Shown: positions 34,065 through 41,688, counted from the first letter of the stretch. The stretch: 64,000 bases of DNA from Ancrocorticia sp047501485 (GCA_047501485.1 JAZDRN010000004.1:124001-188000); one strand, 5' to 3'. Numbers and translations: made by a program. Notes: generated by a model not told the origin, from the letters alone.

Positions 34065-34820
34065 CTAAAGCGAGCGCAGAATCGTGACCACCCGGCCGAG
34101 GATCTCGACGTCGTCAGCCGGAATCGGGGAGTACGCCGCATTACGTGGCAGCAGCGTGATATGGCCTTGACGGCGCTGCAACACCTTCACCGTTGCCTCG
34201 CCATCCAACATCGCGGCGACTATCTCGCCGTTCTCCGCCACCGGCTGCCTGCGAACGATGACCCAGTCGCCGTCGCAGATAGCGGCTTCGATCATCGAAT
34301 CGCCCGAGACGCGCAGGGCGAAAAGCTCTCCCTCGCCCGTGAGCTGACGTGGGACTGGGAAGACGTCCTCGATCAGCTGGTCCGCCAGGATCGGTGCGCC
34401 CGCTGCGATGCGGCCGACGACCGGCACGTTGATCGGTGCAGGAATGTTCTCGGCTTCTTCCGCGAACTCGACCGTGGAAACGCTCTGGGAGGCCCTGGGG
34501 CTGGACGAACTGCGTGCGGGTGCCGGAACGCTACGGAGCTGGGCCGACGGCGGATTGCCCTCCGGTCGCGCGGGTTCCCCATAGTTCATTCCCATGTCCG
34601 TGAGCTCCATCGTGCGCGGACGCCTCGTGTCCCGCCGCAGATATCCGAGATCGGCCAGCGTATCCAGCTGGTACTTCACCGACGACGTGGAGGAGAGTCC
34701 TACTTCATCGCCGATCTCTCGGATGGTCGGGGCATAGTGATTGCGCAGCATGTGAGTGCGAATGCACGAAAGAACCGCAGCCTGCCGCTCGGTGAGTTTG
34801 GCTTTGCCCATGGCTGCCAC
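34065..34820 (-). CDS. lexA: SOS repressor LexA
   Basis: Represses SOS genes and cleaves itself on RecA filaments. 251 residues. The N-terminal winged helix (APTIREIGDEVGLSSTSSVKYQL) binds DNA. A ~50-residue Ser/Pro/Ala linker follows. The protease domain has the cleavage bond Ala140-Gly141 (GRIAAGAPI), nucleophile Ser175 (SGDSMIEAAI) and Lys212 (ATVKVL), all intact. It is divergent from the LysM gene across a 183-nt region with three LexA-box-like sites, so it is autoregulated. Confidence 0.97.
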   Translation of the reverse strand: MAAMGKAKLTERQAAVLSCIRTHMLRNHYAPTIREIGDEVGLSSTSSVKYQLDTLADLGYLRRDTRRPRTMELTDMGMNYGEPARPEGNPPSAQLRSVPAPARSSSSPRASQSVSTVEFAEEAENIPAPINVPVVGRIAAGAPILADQLIEDVFPVPRQLTGEGELFALRVSGDSMIEAAICDGDWVIVRRQPVAENGEIVAAMLDGEATVKVLQRRQGHITLLPRNAAYSPIPADDVEILGRVVTILRSL

Positions 34821-34897
34821 CCTTTCTGACTCCGTTTTGTGTCGGAGCTCGATGTTTCACTTCTTATAACAAGGTTAATGGCTGTCGGCAATTGAAC

Positions 34898-34913
34898 CAA
34901 ACACTTGTTCTAA
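34898..34913. promoter_or_regulatory. LexA box 1 (imperfect), lexA side
   Basis: CCAAACACTTGTTCTA fits CGAAC-N4-GTTCG with one change in the left half and one in the right. Confidence 0.55.
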
Positions 34914-34921
34914 CCGTGTTT

Positions 34922-34937
34922 CGAACGAAAGTTCTAG
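34922..34937. promoter_or_regulatory. LexA box 2, lexA/LysM intergenic
   Basis: TCGAACGAAAGTTCTA: the left half is perfect and the right half has one change. Confidence 0.75.
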
Positions 34938-34979
34938 ACAACGGGCTGATAGGTGGGTAGTCTACAAACAGATGTTCGA

Positions 34980-34995
34980 TGAACATTCGTTCGAG
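34980..34995. promoter_or_regulatory. LexA box 3, just before the LysM gene
   Basis: ATGAACATTCGTTCGA: the right half is perfect and the left half has C to T. It ends 8 nt before ATG 35004 and overlaps the start of its ribosome binding site. Confidence 0.7.
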
Positions 34996-35003
34996 GGAGA
35001 GAC

Positions 35004-35570
35004 ATGAGTGTCCACGAGATTGTTGACGCAGCAGATAGGCCCGTGGTGGCCGGCCGTAGGCCTACCATGCGTTTGGTTGGCGGTGCGGAGCGCGCTCGAA
35101 CGAATGGTGTTCGTACTCGCACTGCTGTCGGGGGTGTTCGGGAGGGGGATCGAGAGCGCGGTGCGGTCCTGCGGGTGGTGCCGAGTGCCGCGAGCCCGGC
35201 CGCTCCCGTTCGGGTTACTCGTCCGGTGGAAGCCGTTGCAATGCGAGAGCCCCGCGTGGCGGTCTCTCGAAGGCCCGCAGTGTCCTCCAGTCTCCGTGTG
35301 TGGGATGGGGTCGATCTCGCCATCAAGGTCGCCGCGGCGTTGCTCGTGGTAGTGGCTGTCGCCGTGGCGGCGATCGTCCTCGGTGTGGGTACGGCCTCAA
35401 CCGTTGGTGATGTGGTGGTCGTGCAGGCGGGGGACACTCTCTGGTCTGTCGCGTCCGCGGTTCCCGGGGCGCCGAGCGTGAGCACGGCTGTAGCCGATAT
35501 TCAGGAGCTCAACGGTCTTGGGTCCTCCGCTCTTTCTGTGGGTCAGGATTTGCTGCTTCCTCGCTACTGA
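35004..35570 (+). CDS. LysM-domain membrane protein, probable SOS division inhibitor
   Basis: A 188-residue single-pass membrane protein. A basic, disordered cytosolic N-terminus (~110 residues) is followed by one membrane helix (around VAAALLVVVAVAVAAIVLGV). A C-terminal extracytoplasmic LysM domain follows (VVVQAGDTLWSVASAVPG to LSVGQDLLLP). ATG 35004 has GGGAGAG upstream. Position divergent from lexA, with SOS boxes in between, matches Rv2719c of mycobacteria, DivS of corynebacteria and YneA of Bacillus, which halt division during SOS. The division-inhibitor role is inferred from context. Confidence 0.85.
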   Translation: MSVHEIVDAADRPVVAGRRPTMRLVGGAERARTNGVRTRTAVGGVREGDRERGAVLRVVPSAASPAAPVRVTRPVEAVAMREPRVAVSRRPAVSSSLRVWDGVDLAIKVAAALLVVVAVAVAAIVLGVGTASTVGDVVVVQAGDTLWSVASAVPGAPSVSTAVADIQELNGLGSSALSVGQDLLLPRY

Positions 35571-35609
35571 CAACTCCTTGCCTGTTCGATGCCGATGCGT
35601 CTCCTCAGG

Positions 35610-35638
35610 GCGGCCCTTCCATATTTGTGAAGGGTCGC
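35610..35638 (+). terminator. Hairpin after the LysM gene
   Basis: GCGGCCCTTC (35610-35619) pairs with GAAGGGTCGC (35629-35638), including one G-U pair, and is followed by TCTT. Confidence 0.6.
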
Positions 35639-35949
35639 TCTTATGCTTTGGAAGGCCCACGCGAAAGAGGATGCGGCCACAAGCTCAGAGGACTCAGGTT
35701 TTCGAGTGGCTCGGAGGCGCCCTGTCGCCGCCCGAGCGCAAAGTGTATAAGCACTTAAACTCGGATCGTTGTTTTGATGCTTGTTCGGTGGAAAACATAG
35801 GAATCGGGCCGTAAGTGCGAACCTAGGTAAACCGTGCTAAATCGGGAGAAAGTCCCGTTTCCCGTCGCCGCAGTGGGGGAATTGCGAAATGGCGGTGGCG
35901 GTACCTGCTGGGGTATGTATCATCTACCTCAACACCAAAAACAATCCCT

Positions 35950-35994
35950 CATCACGCAACCCTCCATCTGGCCACCTTGGTGGTTGGCGTGATG
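35950..35994. repeat. Inverted repeat next to the 42-bp palindrome
   Basis: CATCACGC (35950-35957) pairs with GCGTGATG (35987-35994). The helix can continue with AACC/GGTT after a one-base bulge, or an internal CCACC-TT-GGTGG hairpin can form instead. Confidence 0.6.
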
Positions 35995-35996
35995 AA

Positions 35997-36038
35997 CCCT
36001 GTCCAATAAATACCCCCGGGGGTATTTATTGGACAGGG
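35997..36038. repeat. Perfect 42-bp zero-loop palindrome before the pilus operon
   Basis: All 21 positions of 35997-36017 pair with 36018-36038, with no spacer. The core is ATACCCCCGGGGGTAT flanked by AT-rich arms. It ends 46 nt before the adhesin start codon, so it lies in the promoter or 5' leader. It could be an operator, a cruciform or an RNA hairpin. The core resembles the ATACCCC/GGGGTAT operators of CsoR/CstR-family repressors; no such gene is in the window. Confidence 0.9.
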
Positions 36039-36084
36039 AGGGATCTAAAAGTCTCGGTTCCGCTGCCGAGAAGGGGATGGACCA

Positions 36085-39084
36085 ATGAGTACGAAGGTAC
36101 GGGTTGGGGGGCGGCGCCGTTCCGCAACAACACAGTGGAAGAGAATCATCGTTCTCTTCGCCGTTGCGATGCTATGGGCTTCGATGGCCCTCGCCATGGC
36201 CCAACCGGCTTCCGCCGTCTCAACCACGGTGGATGGTGTCACAGCAGAGCCGACCGTCTCGGGCACCTCCGCCACCGTCGATCCCGCCTCTGCCGCTTCG
36301 GGGGAGGCTGTGGTCGCTCCGGAGGGGACCTCAGAGGCGCTCTTGCAGGAGGGGACACCGTCTCCCGCTGCTGAAGAACCGGCAGTTGATGCAACTGAGA
36401 CGCCTGCAATCTCCGCTGGAGAAGATTCCGGAACCCCCACGATCCCGCCGACCCTGGTCAGGCCTCATGGGCTCGGGGAGGGGGATGGCATCGTCGGACC
36501 GCAGGCCGTCGTCGAACCTCTGGCCTCCTCCGGCCAAGCCACCATCACAATAGATGCCGCAGCAGTCCGAGGCTCCAATACCGGCTTGGCCGGGACCACA
36601 TACACCCTGCACGATGTTCAGGGCGCCGGTAACAACGCCAACCCGTACCGCCCCGGGCCCGCCAGCAGCTTCTCGTGTACGATCGCGCAGAATGCGAACT
36701 CCTGCACGATCACCGTCACCGGAGTGAGTGCGCAGGGAGGCAACGGCAAGAACTGGTTCGTCGTTCAAACACCGAACGCCGCCGCTTTCGGTGTTCCTCA
36801 ATACCGCCTCAACGACTACAGCAATCCCCAGGACATCTTCTATTACGTCGGGCGTACCGTCTCCTTGCAAAGCGGTCGCGACTACGCCATCCCGGGCACG
36901 ACGTCGAATTCAGGTCTCGACCAGAAGAACGGGAACCAAACCCGGGCATCGTCGGTGGTTCTGCCTCTGAAGAATCCACCGCTATCGCCAACCTGCCAGC
37001 CGGGCCTCAAAGTGGCCATCCAAATGGACGTCTCCTCCTCGACGGCGGACTACCGCACCCAGTACCGCAACGCGCTGCACGGGTTGGTCGACGGGTTGGT
37101 CGGTACCGGGACGCAGATCTCCCTGTTCACCTTCGGCAATAGCTCTCCCGTGAGCGTCGGCAGCTCTAGTTGGGAGAGCCCTGCGCCTCGGAACGTCGAT
37201 ACCGCAGCGTCCGCCATCAAGGCGAATATCACCACTTATACGGGAAATCCCGGCACCCAGCGAACCAATTGGGACGGCGGCTTCAGGCGTCTGGCTGCCG
37301 CGCACGCTATCTATGACTTCGACCTGATCGTCTTCATCACCGATGGGGCGCCGAATGTCGTGTGGTCGAGTAGCGGGTACACCTCGCCGAACGGTAACAA
37401 CGTCACGGTGAGATCGATCGACGAGGCCGTTCTCTCCGCCAACGCGCTGAAGGCCGCCGGTGTTCGTACCGTGACGGTCGGCGTCGGGGATGGAGTCAAA
37501 GGAGAGGTCTATCGCAACCTTCAGGCGATCTCGGGGCCCACGTCCGGCAGCGACTACTACGTTGGAGATTGGGCGGAGCTTCAGGGCTATATCAAGAACA
37601 TCGTCGATGCGGCCAACTGCAGTCTGCCGATCACGGTCTCCAAGACGACGGTCGACAAGAGTGGAACGGGAAGCGAGAACGTCAGTGGATGGCGGTTCAG
37701 TGCCGCCAAGGCCACGGGATCTGATGGTGCCGTTCAAGTGACGGGAGCCTCCTCTCAGACAACCGGTTCAGGGCTCAATGGACGAGCGCTGTGGAATCTC
37801 AGGTTCACCCAGCCCTCCGGGCAGTCGGCCAGCGTCAAGCTGACCGAAGCGGACTTGCCGGCGGGATGGTCGTTCTCAGATGCGCAATGTACAGTCGACG
37901 CGAACCCGGTTGCGGCCGTTGTGGATCCGAGCGATCGCAGCGTGACCGTCAGCAATCTGACCGCCGCTTCCGGGGCCGTTCACTGTACCTTCACGAATAC
38001 TGAAACCCCTCCGAAGGCCACCCTGACCCTCGTCAAGCGGGTCGATAACCGCCACGGGGGCACCGGGGCCATCGCGGATTGGACTCTGTCAGCCACAGGT
38101 GAGACGGCAGGGGTCGACGGAATCACCGGCGACGCAGGAGTGACCAACAAGACTGTCGCACCCGGAAAGTACACGCTCTCGGAGTCCGGTCCCGGTGGAT
38201 ACGACGCCAGTGCATGGAAATGCGTCGACACTAAAACCGGGCGAGACATAGCAGTCGTGAAATCCTCCGTGGATCTGGCGGATGGCGACAGTGCCGTCTG
38301 TACCATCACGAATTCCGACAAACCGGGGTCAGCCACGTGGAAGAAGGTCGACGAGGATGGGACCGCGCTCGCGGGCTCGCAGTGGACGCTCGTCGGGCCG
38401 GGACACGAAGGCGGAACGGCGATCTCCGATTGCACCGTTGCAAGCTGCTCCGGGCCCGACAAGGACCCGGCAGGTGGGCAGCTGAAGCTCGAGGGCTTGT
38501 CCTGGGGGCACTACACCGTGACGGAATCGGCGGCTCCAGCCGGCTACCGGCTGGACGATTCGGCTCTCTCGTTCGAGTTCGATATCGGCGCCGAAGCTCT
38601 GGATTTCGTCAATCCCGAGGCAATCGTCAATAACCGCGTCTTGGGTGCCGTGACCTGGTCGAAGGTGGCCTCCGGCTCCGACGAGCCCCTCGGCGGCTCC
38701 GAATGGGAGCTGAGAGGACCAGACGGGACCCCGAAGCAGACGATCGTCGACAACGTCGGTCAGGCCGGTTACCTGGGGTCGGACACGGATCCCGCGACAG
38801 GAAAGTTCAAGCTTGAGGATCTGGCCTGGGGAGAATACAGCCTTGCCGAATCCAAAGCACCCGCCGGCTACCGGCTTCTGGAAGAACCGATCTCCTTCGC
38901 CGTGGGGCCGGAAGACCCGGCACAACTGGTGTGGGAACTCGGAGCCATCGACAACGTGCAACGCGACGGCGTCGATCTGCCCTTGACCGGTGGACGTTCG
39001 ACCGACGCGATTCTCGCCGGCGGTGGCGTTCTCCTACTTGGTGCGGCGGCAGCCGGAGTCGTGCATAGACGCCGCAGAGCCTGA
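36085..39084 (+). CDS. LPXTG surface protein, pilus tip adhesin with VWA domain
   Basis: A 999-residue secreted, sortase-processed protein. A long signal peptide (basic start, hydrophobic core, cut near AQPASA) is followed by a ~75-residue Thr/Ala/Glu-rich stretch. A beta-rich region comes next (~150-300), then a VWA domain from ~310 with MIDAS DVSSS (Asp315, Ser317, Ser319) and FITDGAPN. Several prealbumin-like domains follow; two have SpaA/Cna-B E-boxes (YTVTESAAPAGYRL, YSLAESKAPAGYRL). LPLTGG at residues 965-970, a hydrophobic helix and an Arg-rich tail end the protein. ATG 36085 is preceded by AAGGGG. First gene of a tip-backbone-sortase operon. The ligand is unknown; the tip role is inferred from domain layout and position. 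Confidence 0.9.
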   Translation: MSTKVRVGGRRRSATTQWKRIIVLFAVAMLWASMALAMAQPASAVSTTVDGVTAEPTVSGTSATVDPASAASGEAVVAPEGTSEALLQEGTPSPAAEEPAVDATETPAISAGEDSGTPTIPPTLVRPHGLGEGDGIVGPQAVVEPLASSGQATITIDAAAVRGSNTGLAGTTYTLHDVQGAGNNANPYRPGPASSFSCTIAQNANSCTITVTGVSAQGGNGKNWFVVQTPNAAAFGVPQYRLNDYSNPQDIFYYVGRTVSLQSGRDYAIPGTTSNSGLDQKNGNQTRASSVVLPLKNPPLSPTCQPGLKVAIQMDVSSSTADYRTQYRNALHGLVDGLVGTGTQISLFTFGNSSPVSVGSSSWESPAPRNVDTAASAIKANITTYTGNPGTQRTNWDGGFRRLAAAHAIYDFDLIVFITDGAPNVVWSSSGYTSPNGNNVTVRSIDEAVLSANALKAAGVRTVTVGVGDGVKGEVYRNLQAISGPTSGSDYYVGDWAELQGYIKNIVDAANCSLPITVSKTTVDKSGTGSENVSGWRFSAAKATGSDGAVQVTGASSQTTGSGLNGRALWNLRFTQPSGQSASVKLTEADLPAGWSFSDAQCTVDANPVAAVVDPSDRSVTVSNLTAASGAVHCTFTNTETPPKATLTLVKRVDNRHGGTGAIADWTLSATGETAGVDGITGDAGVTNKTVAPGKYTLSESGPGGYDASAWKCVDTKTGRDIAVVKSSVDLADGDSAVCTITNSDKPGSATWKKVDEDGTALAGSQWTLVGPGHEGGTAISDCTVASCSGPDKDPAGGQLKLEGLSWGHYTVTESAAPAGYRLDDSALSFEFDIGAEALDFVNPEAIVNNRVLGAVTWSKVASGSDEPLGGSEWELRGPDGTPKQTIVDNVGQAGYLGSDTDPATGKFKLEDLAWGEYSLAESKAPAGYRLLEEPISFAVGPEDPAQLVWELGAIDNVQRDGVDLPLTGGRSTDAILAGGGVLLLGAAAAGVVHRRRRA

Positions 39085-39125
39085 TTCACACCACGAACTC
39101 GATTCAACAACCAACACCATCAGAA

Positions 39126-39166
39126 GCCCGGGTCTCGGTATTCACGCAAGAGGCCGAGACCCGGGC
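39126..39166 (+). terminator. Intercistronic hairpin between adhesin and backbone pilin
   Basis: A perfect 13-bp stem, GCCCGGGTCTCGG (39126-39138) with its complement at 39154-39166 and a 15-nt loop, 41 nt after the adhesin stop. No T-run. It could partly terminate transcription or block exonucleases so that the two messages differ in amount. Confidence 0.7.
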
Positions 39167-39248
39167 ACCATCTACCGCATCCAAAAAGCACAGTGGGTGC
39201 TCTCATGGGCGACTGGCTATGGCGCCCGTCACCCCCGAAAGGAAAGAA

Positions 39249-40625
39249 ATGAACAGGAAGAAGACCTTCGGTAGGAGGCTCGCGGCCTTGGCCGGCGTGC
39301 TGACAATCGGTTTGGCCGGATATGCGGGGCCGGCCTCCGCCACCTCCGCGGCATCTATCGATCCGGATGCGACCGGTTCCATCACCGTCTACAAGCACGT
39401 CGAGGACGAGGCCGACAGCAAACCGGGAGCACCTGCCGGCGCCCCTCTGGAAGGCGTCGAGTTCACGCTCGAAAGGGTCGTCTGCGACTCTCCTCTTGAC
39501 CTGACGAATGACACCGGCTGGCAAACGGCCGAGGCGATCGTCGATGCCAATGCGGTACCCGCGGGTTGCGCACTGGTACAGGTGGGGGCTGCGCAGGTCA
39601 CCGATCATGAGGGTCGTACCGTCTTCACGAACTTGGATCTGGGCCTATACCTTGTGACCGAGACCGGTTCGGGAGACAACCTCATCGCGGAGCCGGCGGC
39701 GCCTTTCTGGGTCACCGTACCGATGCCGAACACGAAGGACGGCAGTTGGACGTACGACGTCGTGGCGTATCCCAAGAACGTTCTGGGCGAGTTCACGACG
39801 TCGAAGATGGCCGGGGACACCCAGGTCAAGCTGGGAGACCAGGTGGCTTGGACTATCACCTCCAACGTTCCGGCCACGGATCTTCCCTACAACTCGTTCT
39901 CCATCGAGGACGACCTTTCCGGCAACGCATACCTCGATGTCGTCTCGTGGGGCGCGGTCTCGGTGGACGGTACCGCACTCGCGGAGGGAACCCACTACAC
40001 CATTACCGGTGGCGCGATCGTATTCACCGCCGCCGGGCGAGCGCTTCTCGACGGCGGTGCCAGCGTGACGGCCGTGATAAACACGACGGTCAAGGCGATC
40101 CCAGCTGATGGCGCCATCGTCAACGAGGCACGTGTCAAGCTGAACGGTACACCGTCGGAGCCGCAGGCGACGACCAACTTCGGCGAGCTCATGATCGAGA
40201 AGGTCAGCTCTGACAATGGAGTCGACCTTGCGGGCGCGGAGTTCTCGATCTACGACCGCGCGCCGAATGCCGATGGCACTGCTGCCGGCAACCTCGTCGC
40301 GAGTGGCACGACCGCTGCCGATGGAACGGTGAAGTGGACGCTGTGGGTCGGGAACGACTCCGTGGTCTCCAAGAACTTCTGGCTGCGGGAGACGAAGGCC
40401 CCCGCGGGTCACGTCCTTCCGGCGGACCCGTGGACCGCCGTGACAGTGAACGCGGGAGCGGTCAGTCAGGCGCAGTACACCATCGTCAACCACAAGCCCG
40501 AGGGCCCTAATCTCCCGCTGACGGGTGCAGGGGGAACCTTGGCGATGACGATCGGCGGCGCAGCCCTGGTCTTGATCGGTGCGGGAACCGCGGTCGCGGC
40601 CCGTAGACGTTCCAACAACTCCTGA
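39249..40625 (+). CDS. SpaH/FimA-type major pilus backbone subunit
   Basis: 458 residues from ATG 39249 (AAAGGAAAG upstream); an in-frame ATG at 39219 would add ten residues before the signal peptide. Signal peptide ends near GPASA. The pilin motif is VVAYPKN, with Lys176 as the expected acceptor for the isopeptide bond. The E-box is FWLRETKAPAGHVLP (Glu381). The sorting signal LPLTG (422-426) is followed by a hydrophobic helix and ARRRSNNS. Two or three Ig-like domains lie between. The dedicated class C sortase downstream would join Thr425 of one subunit to Lys176 of the next. Layout matches actinomycete fimbrial shaft proteins. Confidence 0.93.
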   Translation: MNRKKTFGRRLAALAGVLTIGLAGYAGPASATSAASIDPDATGSITVYKHVEDEADSKPGAPAGAPLEGVEFTLERVVCDSPLDLTNDTGWQTAEAIVDANAVPAGCALVQVGAAQVTDHEGRTVFTNLDLGLYLVTETGSGDNLIAEPAAPFWVTVPMPNTKDGSWTYDVVAYPKNVLGEFTTSKMAGDTQVKLGDQVAWTITSNVPATDLPYNSFSIEDDLSGNAYLDVVSWGAVSVDGTALAEGTHYTITGGAIVFTAAGRALLDGGASVTAVINTTVKAIPADGAIVNEARVKLNGTPSEPQATTNFGELMIEKVSSDNGVDLAGAEFSIYDRAPNADGTAAGNLVASGTTAADGTVKWTLWVGNDSVVSKNFWLRETKAPAGHVLPADPWTAVTVNAGAVSQAQYTIVNHKPEGPNLPLTGAGGTLAMTIGGAALVLIGAGTAVAARRRSNNS

Positions 40626-40630
40626 GTCGA

Positions 40631-40671
40631 GTGCGGGGCTGCATCCGACATCTTCTGATGCGGCCCCGCAC
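40631..40671 (+). terminator. Intercistronic hairpin between backbone pilin and sortase
   Basis: A 15-bp stem with one G-T pair (40631-40645 with 40657-40671) and an 11-nt loop, starting 5 nt after the pilin stop and 27 nt before the sortase start. It should lower sortase expression relative to pilin. Confidence 0.75.
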
Positions 40672-40697
40672 CCGCCGCCATCGATCGGGGAATTCGT

Positions 40698-41645
40698 ATG
40701 ACAACCTCAGCCGACCTGCGGGGCCATCCCTCCGGATCCACGGTCGAGAAGGCAGAACCGCAAGGCTGGAAGCCGTCGTTTCTCGCATCGCTCACCGCGC
40801 TGCTCATGGTTGCGGGCCTCGCCATCCTCAGCTATCCGGCCGTGGCCAGCTGGTTCTCCCAGCGCGAGCAGTCGCGCATAATCTCCGACTACGCCGAACA
40901 GGTCGACGATGCTGTTCCAGCCGCTCGGCAACAGATCGAGGCGGCACATGCCTACAATGAGGCACTCGACGCGGGAGCCGTCCTCGGTGCCAACGAGCGC
41001 CTCCCCATGGGAAGCGGGTCGCTGGGCGCCGACCCGCTCACCGCCGACCCGCTCACCTCCGACGTCCTCGACTACGAGACGTTGCTCTCGGTGAACAGCT
41101 CCGGTCTGATGGGACGCATCAAGATCCCCGCGATCGGCGTCGACCTTCCGATCTACCACGGCACCTCTGATGCCACCCTTCTCAAAGGTGTTGGCCATCT
41201 GGAGGGAACCTCCTTGCCGGTCGGGGGCGATAGCACCCATTCGGTCCTGACGGCGCACCGCGGGCTAGCCGACGCCACGATGTTCACGAACCTCGACAAG
41301 GTTGAGCTGGGGGATCGGTTCACCGTCGAGGTCTTCGGCGAGGTGGCCACCTATCGGATAGTCTCCACCCGGGTCGTGGACCCCGCCGACACGGAGTCGC
41401 TGGGGGTGGTGCGCGACGAAGATCTGGTCACCCTGGTCACCTGCACCCCGCTGGGGATCAACTCCCAGCGCATTCTGGTAACCGGTGCGAGGGTTACTCC
41501 GACGCCGCGCGCGGACCTCGAGAACGCGGGAGCAGCCCCGGATATCCCAGGTTTCCCTTGGTGGGCCGTATGGATCTGCGTGGGAGTGACTGCGGTGGGG
41601 AGCTACGTCTGGTGGTCGGGCCGTCCCGCCAGGAAACCGGAATAG
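40698..41645 (+). CDS. Class C (pilus-assembly) sortase
   Basis: A 315-residue membrane transpeptidase that polymerises the pilin encoded just upstream. There is an N-terminal membrane helix (~30-55) and a C-terminal one (~288-308), the two-anchor topology of class C. Core signatures: IKIPAIGVDLPIYHGTS, GVGHLEGTSLPVGG, His187 in TAHRGL, Cys249 in LVTCTPLG and Arg258 in NSQRILV, so the triad is intact. The lid region, normally DP followed by an aromatic residue, reads ADPLT twice (residues 111-120), encoded by a perfect 15-bp tandem repeat at 41028-41057. Confidence 0.95.
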   Translation: MTTSADLRGHPSGSTVEKAEPQGWKPSFLASLTALLMVAGLAILSYPAVASWFSQREQSRIISDYAEQVDDAVPAARQQIEAAHAYNEALDAGAVLGANERLPMGSGSLGADPLTADPLTSDVLDYETLLSVNSSGLMGRIKIPAIGVDLPIYHGTSDATLLKGVGHLEGTSLPVGGDSTHSVLTAHRGLADATMFTNLDKVELGDRFTVEVFGEVATYRIVSTRVVDPADTESLGVVRDEDLVTLVTCTPLGINSQRILVTGARVTPTPRADLENAGAAPDIPGFPWWAVWICVGVTAVGSYVWWSGRPARKPE

Positions 41646-41676
41646 CCATCTGTGTTTCCCAATCTATTGCACTTGA

Positions 41677-41688
41677 TACAATCGGCCC
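41677..41688 (+). promoter_or_regulatory. Leaderless-type -10 for nrdR
   Basis: TACAAT (41677-41682), 6-nt spacer, ATG 41689. Possible -35 TTTCCC about 16 nt upstream. It gives nrdR its own promoter, independent of the pilus operon. Confidence 0.6.

Larger units (their letters stand above)
35571..36084 (+). promoter_or_regulatory. 514-nt upstream region of the pilus operon
   Basis: Contains the LysM terminator, then about 300 nt of unremarkable sequence with small stem-loops (AAGTG-N6-CACTT near 35740; CGGGA-N5-TCCCG at 35843-35857, followed by TTT). Two adjacent large hairpins come next (35950-35994 and 35997-36038), then AAGGGG and ATG 36085. A 161-codon open frame at 35889-36374 overlaps the adhesin start out of frame and is not credible. 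No known riboswitch was recognised. Confidence 0.55.

Noticed and set aside
35820..36000. Possible riboswitch in the pilus leader
   Set aside because: I compared it by eye with cobalamin, c-di-GMP-I, c-di-AMP and SAM riboswitch cores; none of their conserved boxes is present.
35997..36038. The 42-bp palindrome as an invertible phase-variation switch
   Set aside because: Inverting a perfect palindrome restores the same sequence, and no recombinase gene or second copy lies nearby.
35889..36374. A 161-codon frame overlapping the start of the pilus adhesin
   Set aside because: It is out of frame with the adhesin, runs through the 42-bp palindrome, and has no ribosome binding site or recognisable domain.
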